DNA from: Xanthobacteraceae bacterium
GTDB lineage: Bacteria > Pseudomonadota > Alphaproteobacteria > Rhizobiales > Xanthobacteraceae
DNA: 5,635 nucleotides
NCBI GenBank assembly: GCA_030648135.1
Contig: JAUSIF010000349.1
Span: forward strand, 1 to 5,635
Direction of reading: 5' to 3'
Shown here piece after piece: positions 1 through 5,570 of the stretch. Position 1 is the stretch's first letter; the number at the start of each line of letters is the position of its first letter. The notes beneath the pieces are model-generated. The model worked only from the letters and a program-made list of their open reading frames with translations, did not search any database and was not told the DNA's origin. A program made the translations under genes and the position numbers.

Positions 1-661
1 GCACGTAGCCGCGGCCCCAGACGGTTTCGATGTAGTTCTTGCCGCCGGTCGCAACGGAAAGCTTCTTCCTGAGCTTGCAGATGAAGACGTCGATGATCTT
101 GAGCTCGGGCTCGTCCATGCCGCCATAGAGATGGTTGAGGAACATCTCCTTGGTGAGCGTCGTGCCCTTGCGCAGCGATAAGAGCTCGAGCATCTGGTAT
201 TCCTTGCCCGTGAGATGCACGCGCGCGCCGCCCACCTCGACCGTCTTGGTGTCGAGATTGACGCAGAGATCGGCGGTGTTGATGACCGATTGGGCGTGGC
301 CCTTGGAGCGGCGCACGACCGCGTGAATGCGGGCGACCAGCTCGTCCTTGTGGAACGGCTTGGTCATGTAGTCGTCGGCGCCGAAGCCGAGGCCCTTCAC
401 CTTGTCCTCGATGCCGGCGAGGCCGGAGAGGATCAAAATCGGGGTCTTGATCTTGGCCACCCGGAGCGAGCGCAGAACCTCGTAGCCGGACATGTCCGGC
501 AGGTTCAGGTCCAAGAGGATGATGTCGTAGTCATAAAGCTTGCCGAGATCGACGCCTTCCTCACCGAGGTCGGTGGTGTAGACGTTAAAACTCTCGGACT
601 TCAGCATCAGCTCGACGCTTTTCGCGGTCGCGCTGTCGTCTTCGATCAGCAAAACGCGCAT
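1..661 (-). CDS. ctrA: Cell-cycle response regulator CtrA (3' end cut by window)
   Basis: CtrA is the OmpR-type DNA-binding response regulator that controls cell-cycle, division and flagellar genes in alphaproteobacteria. It is phosphorylated through the CckA-ChpT relay and binds TTAA-N7-TTAAC sites. The translation starts MRVLLIEDDSATAKSVELML and covers 220 residues. The acidic pocket is E7/D8/D9, the phospho-acceptor is D51 (LLDLNLPDMSG), the switch residue is S79 and the conserved lysine is K101 (TKPFHKDE). The winged-helix domain runs from about residue 125 and includes LTGKEYQMLELLSLRKGTTL, the recognition-helix region around DEPELKIIDVFICKLRKK (183-200), and WGRGYV at the cut. Caulobacter CtrA has 231 residues with the same V at 220, so only about 11 residues are missing. 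The ATG at 661-659 has AAGGGG six bases upstream (673-668). The gene is divergent from fliI. The receiver segment 81-98 matches the Hyphomicrobiales variant. All key residues are present. Confidence 0.98.
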   Translation of the reverse strand, partial: MRVLLIEDDSATAKSVELMLKSESFNVYTTDLGEEGVDLGKLYDYDIILLDLNLPDMSGYEVLRSLRVAKIKTPILILSGLAGIEDKVKGLGFGADDYMTKPFHKDELVARIHAVVRRSKGHAQSVINTADLCVNLDTKTVEVGGARVHLTGKEYQMLELLSLRKGTTLTKEMFLNHLYGGMDEPELKIIDVFICKLRKKLSVATGGKNYIETVWGRGYV

Positions 662-695
662 GCCAATCCCCTTCTGGGCCTTGTTCTCGGGGACG

Positions 696-850
696 GATTC
701 CGTCCGGGCCCGCCCCGCGCGTGCCCGGCCTGGTTTCTCGATTCGCAAACGCTACCGGGGAATGGTTAACAGAATCTGATTCCGCCCCACAAGAGTCCCC
801 CAAGCAAATCTTCGCGAATCACCATAAGATACTGGCAAACGGTCGGATTC
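696..850. promoter_or_regulatory. Cluster of seven GANTC (CcrM methylation) sites
   Basis: GANTC occurs at 696-700 (GATTC), 740-744 (GATTC), 772-776 (GAATC), 778-782 (GATTC), 793-797 (GAGTC), 816-820 (GAATC) and 846-850 (GATTC). GANTC is the target of CcrM, the cell-cycle adenine methyltransferase of alphaproteobacteria. Methylation state tunes ctrA transcription in Caulobacter, with GcrA recognising methylated sites. Three of the seven extend to GATTCGC (740-746, 846-852, and 820-814 on the minus strand). By eye the ctrA coding part has none, and the rest of the window has only about ten, scattered singly. Confidence 0.8.
762..770 (-). promoter_or_regulatory. CtrA half-site TTAACCAT in GTTAAC palindrome
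   Basis: On the minus strand bases 769-762 read TTAACCAT, the CtrA half-site motif described in Caulobacter, inside the palindrome GTTAAC (765-770). It lies about 100 bp upstream of the ctrA start and two bases from the GANTC pair at 772-782. The second half of a full TTAA-N7-TTAA box is absent on both strands. The likely role is ctrA autoregulation; this is inferred. Confidence 0.5.
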
Positions 851-863
851 GCCCGGGATCCCG

Positions 864-869
864 GTTAAC
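864..869. promoter_or_regulatory. GTTAAC palindrome, possible CtrA half-site
   Basis: This is the second copy of GTTAAC, so TTAAC reads on both strands. It overlaps by one base the perfect palindrome CCGGGATCCCGG at 853-864 and lies 14 bp from the last GANTC of the cluster. No second half at the consensus spacing was found. Confidence 0.35.
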
Positions 870-957
870 GTCCGACTTCAAGAAGCCGGGCCAAGCAACC
901 CCCCAGACTGGACCCCGCGGCCAAGGCGGCAAACCAGGCCCGGAGGGTGACCCGATT

Positions 958-976
958 GTTAACGGAATGAGTAAAC
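958..976. promoter_or_regulatory. GTTAAC and degenerate partner, possible CtrA site for fliI
   Basis: GTTAAC at 958-963 is the third copy, centred about 47 bp before the fliI start. A weak partner follows (GTAAAC, 971-976). Read on the minus strand it gives TTAC-N8-TTAAC, one base longer than the CtrA consensus spacer and with one mismatch in the left half. The placement suits control of fliI by CtrA, but the match is imperfect. Confidence 0.35.
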
Positions 977-996
977 AAAGCGTTGCCGGGCCGAAC

Positions 997-1001
997 GGAG
1001 G
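997..1001 (+). promoter_or_regulatory. Strong ribosome binding site that fixes the fliI TTG start
   Basis: GGAGG ends six bases before TTG at 1008. It is the best Shine-Dalgarno sequence in the region. The next in-frame ATG encodes residue 37 and would remove much of the N-terminal beta-barrel domain, so TTG is taken as the start. Confidence 0.8.
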
Positions 1002-1007
1002 TTTTCG

Positions 1008-2333
1008 TTGAAAGCGCTTGCCGAACAGGTCGACGAGCTCGACGGCCCCACCATCTATGGCCGGGTCGCCGGCGTGCGCGGGCTCCTGGTCGAGGTCGCC
1101 GGGCCGGTCCACGCCATGCCGGTCGGCGCCCGGGTCGTGGTCGAGACCAGCCCGGAGCAGAGCGTGATCTGCGAGGCCGTGGGCTTTGCCGGCGGCCATG
1201 CGCTGCTCATGCCCTTCGGTCCGCTCGAAGGGGTCCGGCGCGGCTGCCGCGCCCTGGTCTCGTCCGCTTCGGCGGCGGTGCGGCCCTCCTCCGGCTGGCT
1301 CGGCCGGGTGATGAACGCCATGGGCGAACCCATCGATGGCAAGGGTCCGCTCAGGCTCGGACCCTCGCCCTATCCATTCCGCGCGGTTCCCCCGCCCGCT
1401 CATGCTCGCCGGCGGGTCGGCAGCTCCCTCGACCTCGGGGTACGTGCGCTCAATAGCTTCACGACCTGCTGCCGGGGCCAGCGCATGGGCATCTTCTCGG
1501 GATCGGGCGTCGGCAAGTCGGTGCTGTTGTCGATGCTGGCGCGCAATACCCGCTCCGACGTCACCGTGATCGGCCTGGTGGGCGAGCGCGGCCGCGAGGT
1601 GCAGGAGTTCCTGCAGGACGACCTCGGCGCCGACGGGCTGGCGCGCTCGGTGGTGGTGGTCTCCACCTCCGACGAACCGGCGCTGATGCGCCGCCAGGCG
1701 GCCTATCTCACCATGGCGATCGCGGAATTCTTCCGCGACGAGGCCAAGGACGTACTTGTACTGATGGACTCGGTGACGCGCTTCGCCATGGCCCAGCGCG
1801 AGATCGGGCTCTCGGCCGGCGAGCCGCCGACCTCCAAGGGCTATACCCCCACCGTATTCACCGAGCTGCCGCGGCTCTTGGAGCGGGCCGGACCCGGCAC
1901 CGGGGAGGGGACCATCACCGGCCTGTTCACCGTCCTCGTCGACGGCGACGACCACAACGAGCCGGTCGCCGACGCCGTCCGCGGCATCCTCGACGGCCAT
2001 ATTGTCATGGAACGCGCCATCGCCGAGCGGGGGCGCTACCCCGCCATTAATGTGCTGAAATCGGTCTCCCGGACCATGCCGAGGTCCTGCGACCCGGACC
2101 ACCTGCCGACCGTGCTCAGGGCCAAGCGGGTGCTCGCCATTTATGCCGATATGGAGGAGCTGATCCGGCTCGGGGCCTATCGGCCGGGGTCGAATCCGGA
2201 GGTCGACGAGGCCATCAGCCTGCACCCGGCGCTGGAGGCTTTTCTTGCCCAAAGTAAGGAAGAGGCAACCAATCTAGGGGAAGGTTACCGGCGGCTCGCC
2301 CAAATCTTAACGGGCGGGGAAACTGAATCCTAA
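1008..2333 (+). CDS. fliI: Flagellar export ATPase FliI
   Basis: FliI is the hexameric ATPase of the flagellar type III export apparatus. At the cytoplasmic face it works with FliH and FliJ to deliver substrates to the FlhA/FlhB gate. The protein has 441 residues, a usual FliI length. The N-terminal beta-barrel domain is about residues 1-85, followed by a linker with MNAMGEPIDGKGPL (102-115) and the segment SPYPFRAVPPPAHAR (120-134). The RecA-like core carries the P-loop SGSGVGKS (164-171, K170), the catalytic glutamate E193 in VGERGREVQEF, exactly 23 residues after the P-loop lysine as in Salmonella FliI, and the Walker B strand VLVLMDS (D254). R355 in SVSRTMP is the likely arginine finger by comparison with F1 alpha. 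The C-terminal helical domain ends at 441. The start is TTG. The gene is divergent from ctrA and followed by fliJ. All catalytic residues are intact. FliI is preferred over the injectisome ATPase SctN because of the fliJ and flhA neighbours. Confidence 0.97.
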   Translation: MKALAEQVDELDGPTIYGRVAGVRGLLVEVAGPVHAMPVGARVVVETSPEQSVICEAVGFAGGHALLMPFGPLEGVRRGCRALVSSASAAVRPSSGWLGRVMNAMGEPIDGKGPLRLGPSPYPFRAVPPPAHARRRVGSSLDLGVRALNSFTTCCRGQRMGIFSGSGVGKSVLLSMLARNTRSDVTVIGLVGERGREVQEFLQDDLGADGLARSVVVVSTSDEPALMRRQAAYLTMAIAEFFRDEAKDVLVLMDSVTRFAMAQREIGLSAGEPPTSKGYTPTVFTELPRLLERAGPGTGEGTITGLFTVLVDGDDHNEPVADAVRGILDGHIVMERAIAERGRYPAINVLKSVSRTMPRSCDPDHLPTVLRAKRVLAIYADMEELIRLGAYRPGSNPEVDEAISLHPALEAFLAQSKEEATNLGEGYRRLAQILTGGETES

Positions 2334-2357
2334 CCGGTGGCGTGGAGTATCGCCGGC

Positions 2358-2765
2358 ATGAAGTCCCGGGACACATTGATCCGCCTGAAGCGCTTCCAGG
2401 TCGACGAGAAGCGGCGCCAGGTCGCCCAGATCGAGGCCATGGTCGCCGAGTTCGAGCGCATGGCCAACGACCTCAATCGCGAGATCGCGGTCGAGCAGGA
2501 GCGCGCGGGCATCGACGACCCCGGCCACTTCGCCTATCCGACCTATGCCAAGGCGGCGATCCAGCGCCGCGACAACCTGATGCGGTCGGCGAACGACCTC
2601 AAGGGCCAGCTCGAGGATGCGCGCAGCGCGCTCGCCGAGGCGTTCGAGGAGCTGAAGAAGGTCGAGATCCTGGAGGAGCGCGATCAGAATCGCGAGCGCG
2701 CCGCCGAGGCCGGCCGCGAACAGGCCGAACTCGATCATATCGGCGCCCACCGCGTCCGCGTCTGA
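2358..2765 (+). CDS. fliJ: Flagellar export stalk protein FliJ
   Basis: FliJ sits in the centre of the FliI hexamer like the gamma subunit of F1, links the ATPase to FlhA and helps recycle export chaperones. The 135-residue product is almost wholly charged helix. A first coiled-coil arm (about 1-48, beginning MKSRDTLIRLKRFQVDEKRR) is followed by a turn region (GIDDPGHFAYPTY, 51-63) and a second arm (about 64-128) rich in Glu, Arg and Ala. This is the two-helix antiparallel FliJ architecture, and the N-terminus is typical of alphaproteobacterial FliJ. The ATG at 2358 is chosen because GGAG lies ten bases upstream (2344-2347). A GTG at 2337 would add seven residues but has no good ribosome binding site. 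The gene follows fliI by 24 bp and is almost certainly in its operon. FliJ is poorly conserved in sequence, so the call rests on shape, N-terminus and position. Confidence 0.93.
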   Translation: MKSRDTLIRLKRFQVDEKRRQVAQIEAMVAEFERMANDLNREIAVEQERAGIDDPGHFAYPTYAKAAIQRRDNLMRSANDLKGQLEDARSALAEAFEELKKVEILEERDQNRERAAEAGREQAELDHIGAHRVRV

Positions 2766-2783
2766 AATCCCCTACGGCCGGAA

Positions 2784-3428
2784 TCAGTCGTCTTTCAGGG
2801 TCGGTATATGCGGCGCCACTGAGCGCGGCAGCAGTCCGCGCAGGCGCGGGTCGTCGGCGATCTCGACCGAGCGCGCGTAGGGCGTAAATCCGCTGTGCAG
2901 ATAGAATTCGAGCGCGCGCGGGTGGTCGAACGTGCAGGTGTGGACGGTGACCCGGTTCGGACCCCGTGCCCAGGCGATCTCGATCGCCCGATTGATGAGA
3001 TAACGGCCGGCGCCCTTGCCGAGCAAGGTCGTTACCACGCCCAGAAATGAAATCTCGATGTCCGGGAAACGGCGGAGATCGAGTTCCAACAGGCCCTCGT
3101 CACGGCCGCGGTGGCGAAGCGCGTAAACCTCGACCGCCGGGTCGTGGATCAGGCCTCTCAGCGCCGCATCGCCCAAGGCGAGGCGCGAGAACCATAGCCA
3201 GTCCTCGCCCACGCGACGGTAGAGGTCGCGATACCAGTCGGGATCGGGCTTCGGCACCCGCCGTAACGCAAAAACCTGGGTTTGTTGTTCCGGCAAGAGC
3301 TGCGGCTGCGCGCGCATCTCCAGATGGGTGATGACGGCGGCAATCTTGCCGGGCCCGACCCGTGTGAACTGGTCGCGCAAGGCGACCGCAGCCTCGGTGC
3401 GTTCGTTAATTTTGGTCTTCCTGGTCAT
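2784..3428 (-). CDS. GNAT-family N-acetyltransferase, substrate unknown
   Basis: The 214-residue product carries the acetyl-CoA fold of GNAT enzymes, which move an acetyl group from acetyl-CoA to an amine on a small molecule or protein. Motif A is strand IEISFLGV (124-131) followed by LLGKGAGRYLINRAIEIAW (135-153). G139-x-G141 is the pyrophosphate loop, but the usual Gln/Arg of Q/RxxGxG is Leu136. Motif B is DHPRALEFYLHSGF (168-181), with Y176 in the usual general-acid position. The N-terminal 60 residues are polar and of unclear function. No signal peptide or membrane segment is seen. The ATG at 3428 lies 21 bp after the flhA stop, so the two are probably one transcript. AGGA six bases upstream serves as ribosome binding site and sits in a small hairpin. 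The gene converges on fliJ with an 18-bp gap and no visible terminator. The family is clear; the substrate and any flagellar role are unknown. Confidence 0.85.
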   Translation of the reverse strand: MTRKTKINERTEAAVALRDQFTRVGPGKIAAVITHLEMRAQPQLLPEQQTQVFALRRVPKPDPDWYRDLYRRVGEDWLWFSRLALGDAALRGLIHDPAVEVYALRHRGRDEGLLELDLRRFPDIEISFLGVVTTLLGKGAGRYLINRAIEIAWARGPNRVTVHTCTFDHPRALEFYLHSGFTPYARSVEIADDPRLRGLLPRSVAPHIPTLKDD

Positions 3429-3442
3429 CGGCAGTCCTGCCG
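3429..3442 (-). promoter_or_regulatory. Hairpin enclosing the acetyltransferase ribosome binding site
   Basis: In the mRNA sense the bases just before the ATG read CGGCAGGACTGCCG. This folds as a five-pair stem (CGGCA/TGCCG) with loop GGAC, touching the start codon. The AGGA ribosome binding site lies across the end of the stem and the loop. It could lower translation of the acetyltransferase or couple it to ribosomes finishing flhA. The repeat is directly visible; the function is inferred. Confidence 0.35.
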
Positions 3443-3449
3443 AAGCGGA

Positions 3450-5570
3450 TCATACACTGCCGACCGTCTTCAGGCGCACCCGCGGATGGATCTCGCTTTG
3501 GGAAAGCACGGTGGTCTGCGGCCGGAAGCGCTCGACGATTCCCCGCACGTGCGGCCGCGCCGAGAGGCTCGTGAGCAGCACCGCGGCCTCGCCTTCGCGC
3601 GCCGCTTCCTCGAAGCGTTCGCGCACCAGGTTGACGAATTCCGTGAGTTTGGAGGGCTGCATGGCGAACGAGCGCTCCTCGCCCTGGCCGATGATCGATT
3701 CGGCGAAGGTCTGTTCCCATTTCGGAGACAGCGCGATGAGCGGAAGATAGCCGCCGGAGGAGAGATGCTGGGCGCAAATCTGGCGGGCGAGACGGGTGCG
3801 CACGTGCTCCACGATCTGGGTGGGATTGCGCGTGGTGGTCAGAGCCTCGGCGATGCCTTCGAGGATGCTGCCGAGATCGCGGATCGAGACGCGTTCGGCG
3901 AGCAGGAGCTGGAGCACGCGCTGGATGCCGGAGGCCGAGATCAGCGACGGCGCCATGTCCTTGATGAGCTCGGCTTGCTCCTTGGGCAGATCCTTCAGGA
4001 GCTTCTGCACCTCGGCATAAGAAAGGAGATCGGCCATATTCGCCTTCGACACCTCGGAGAGGTGGGTCGAGAGCACGGTCGCCACATCGACGACGGTATA
4101 GCCGCGCAGCGCGGCCTCCTCGCGCAGTCCCTCGTCGACCCAGGTCGCCGGCAAACCGAAGGTCGGCTCGGTGGTGTGCACGCCCGGCAGCTCCACCTGC
4201 TTGCCGGCCGGATCCATGACCATGTGGCAGCCGGGGTGAAGCTTGCCTACTCCCGCGTCGACCTCTTTCACCTTGATGACGTAGCTGGTCGATTCGAGCT
4301 GGACATTGTCCAGAATTCTCACCGCCGGCATGACGAAGCCCATTTCGGCGGCGAGATTCCTGCGCAGCGCCTTGATCTGATCGGTGAGCCGGTCGTTGCC
4401 GTTGGGACCGTTGACGAGCGGCAATAGCCCGTAGCCGATCTCGATCTTGAGATCGTCGATCTTGAGCGCGGTCGAGATCGGCTGCTCGGCCGCCTCCGCG
4501 GCAGTGGCGGCGGTCGCCTTCTCGGCTTCCACCACGGCGGCGGCGGTGCGGGTGCGCCGGTCGAGAACATAAGCGATCGCGCCGGCGCCGCCGCCGAGCA
4601 CGAGGAAGGGAAACAGCGGAATGCCGGGGAGAATTGCCATCACCAGCATGACCGCCGCCGACATGCCGAGCGCTTTCGGGTAGCCGGAAAGTTGGCGGAT
4701 CAGCGCCACATCGGCGGCGCCGGTGACGCCGGCCTTGGAGACGAGCAGGCCCGCGGCGGTCGAGACGATGAGGGCGGGGATCTGGGTAACCAGACCGTCG
4801 CCGACGGTGAGCAGCGTATAGGCATGCCCGGCTTTGGCGAAGCTCATGCCCTGTTGCGCGGTGCCGATGACGATGCCGCCGATAATATTGATGAAGACGA
4901 TGAGCAGGCCGGCGATAGCGTCACCGCGCACGAATTTCGAAGCGCCGTCCATAGCGCCGAAGAAGGCGCTCTCGTCCTCGAGCTGCTTGCGGCGCCGGCG
5001 CGCTTCGTTCTCGTCGATCAAGCCGGCCGAAAGATCGGCGTCGATCGCCATCTGCTTGCCGGGCATGGCATCGAGGGTGAAGCGCGCGGCGACCTCGGCG
5101 ATGCGGCCCGAACCCTTGGTGATGACCACGAAGTTCACGATCACCAGGATCGAGAACACGATGATGCCGATGACGAAATTCCCGCCCATCACGAAATTGC
5201 CGAAGGCCTCGATGACGTGACCGGCGGCCGAGGTGCCGGTGTGGCCATGCGTGAGAATGAGCCGCGTCGAGGCGATATTGAGCGAGAGCCGCAACATGGT
5301 CGCGATCAAGAGCATGGTCGGAAAGGCGGAGAACTCGAGCGGCGTGTGGATGAACAATGTCGTCATCAGGATCAGCACCGACAGGATGATCGACAGCGCA
5401 AGACACAAGTCGAGCAGGATCGGCGGCAACGGCAGAATGAGGACGACGAGAATCGCCAATACGCAGATGGCGAGCGCAAGGTCGCCGCGCCGGAGCAGGA
5501 CGCCCATCTCGCTCCAAGTGGGCATGCTCGGCTTGCCGATGCCGCCTGCTGCTGCCGTCGTATCGGTCAT
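3450..5570 (-). CDS. flhA: Flagellar export gate protein FlhA
   Basis: FlhA forms the nonameric inner-membrane ring of the flagellar type III export gate. Its cytoplasmic ring docks chaperone-substrate complexes, and its membrane part helps couple export to proton flow. The product has 706 residues, a normal length. About eight membrane segments lie between residues 31 and 336 (clear ones near 31-50, 52-73, 130-151, 217-238, 252-277, 298-319 and 320-336). The conserved family features are LRLSLNIASTRLIL (93-106), the loop GRIAEVAARFTLDAMPGKQM (155-174) followed by AIDADL, and the stretch MDGASKFVRGDAIAG (207-221). A low-complexity Ala/Glu linker (about 340-365) leads to the cytoplasmic domain, with EPTFGLPATWV (468-478), STHLSEV (501-507) and VSIRDLGSILEGIAEA (561-576). 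F471 and T502 correspond in spacing to the Salmonella chaperone-binding residues F459 and T490. The ATG at 5570 has GGGA six bases upstream. The acetyltransferase gene follows 21 bp after the stop. FlhA is preferred over injectisome SctV because of the flagellar neighbours. Confidence 0.97.
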   Translation of the reverse strand: MTDTTAAAGGIGKPSMPTWSEMGVLLRRGDLALAICVLAILVVLILPLPPILLDLCLALSIILSVLILMTTLFIHTPLEFSAFPTMLLIATMLRLSLNIASTRLILTHGHTGTSAAGHVIEAFGNFVMGGNFVIGIIVFSILVIVNFVVITKGSGRIAEVAARFTLDAMPGKQMAIDADLSAGLIDENEARRRRKQLEDESAFFGAMDGASKFVRGDAIAGLLIVFINIIGGIVIGTAQQGMSFAKAGHAYTLLTVGDGLVTQIPALIVSTAAGLLVSKAGVTGAADVALIRQLSGYPKALGMSAAVMLVMAILPGIPLFPFLVLGGGAGAIAYVLDRRTRTAAAVVEAEKATAATAAEAAEQPISTALKIDDLKIEIGYGLLPLVNGPNGNDRLTDQIKALRRNLAAEMGFVMPAVRILDNVQLESTSYVIKVKEVDAGVGKLHPGCHMVMDPAGKQVELPGVHTTEPTFGLPATWVDEGLREEAALRGYTVVDVATVLSTHLSEVSKANMADLLSYAEVQKLLKDLPKEQAELIKDMAPSLISASGIQRVLQLLLAERVSIRDLGSILEGIAEALTTTRNPTQIVEHVRTRLARQICAQHLSSGGYLPLIALSPKWEQTFAESIIGQGEERSFAMQPSKLTEFVNLVRERFEEAAREGEAAVLLTSLSARPHVRGIVERFRPQTTVLSQSEIHPRVRLKTVGSV

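Larger units (their letters stand above)
662..1007. promoter_or_regulatory. Divergent ctrA / fliI control region
   Basis: This 346-bp region lies between two divergent genes and must hold the promoters of both ctrA (minus) and fliI (plus). It is less GC-rich than its neighbours in the stretch 801-840. It contains seven GANTC sites (696-850), three GTTAAC palindromes, a 15-bp dyad at 691-705 and a 12-bp palindrome at 853-864. In Caulobacter the ctrA promoters are controlled by CcrM methylation of GANTC, by GcrA and by CtrA itself, so the motif content fits that regulation. I could not fix -35/-10 boxes with confidence. No good sigma-54 site (TGGCAC-N5-TTGC) was seen for fliI. The open frame across 721-1011 has poor third-position GC and is not taken as a gene. 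Confidence 0.85.

Noticed and set aside
215..769. 184-codon plus-strand open frame opposite ctrA
   Set aside because: The minus strand here encodes a residue-by-residue recognisable CtrA, so this frame is its shadow.
819..827. DnaA-box-like sequence TTATGGTGA on the minus strand
   Set aside because: It departs from TTATNCACA at more than one conserved position and stands alone, so it gives no support for an origin.
832..846. Possible sigma-54 promoter TGGCAA...CGGA ahead of fliI
   Set aside because: The -12 element (TTGC) is missing at the required spacing.
721..1011. 96-codon plus-strand frame filling most of the ctrA-fliI gap
   Set aside because: Third codon positions are not GC-enriched as in the neighbouring genes, the protein is low in hydrophobic content and unrecognisable, and the stretch is full of regulatory motifs. 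Only its last 14 codons are raised as a possible leader.
819..2252. 477-codon open frame on the minus strand, antisense to fliI
   Set aside because: It mirrors the well-supported fliI frame in GC-rich DNA. Its translation is rich in Arg, Gly, His and Ala with no recognisable domain, and it runs into the regulatory region.
2337..2357. GTG start giving a FliJ longer by seven residues
   Set aside because: There is no well-spaced ribosome binding site before 2337, while the ATG at 2358 has GGAG and gives the N-terminus typical of the family.
2776..2781. CGGCCG palindrome in the fliJ/acetyltransferase gap as a terminator
   Set aside because: It is six bases with no loop and no T-tract, so it cannot act as an intrinsic terminator.
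3282..4427. 381-codon open frame on the plus strand, antisense to flhA and the acetyltransferase gene
   Set aside because: It overlaps the ends of two convincing genes, has shadow-type composition (Arg, Gly, His, Asp rich) and no family signature.
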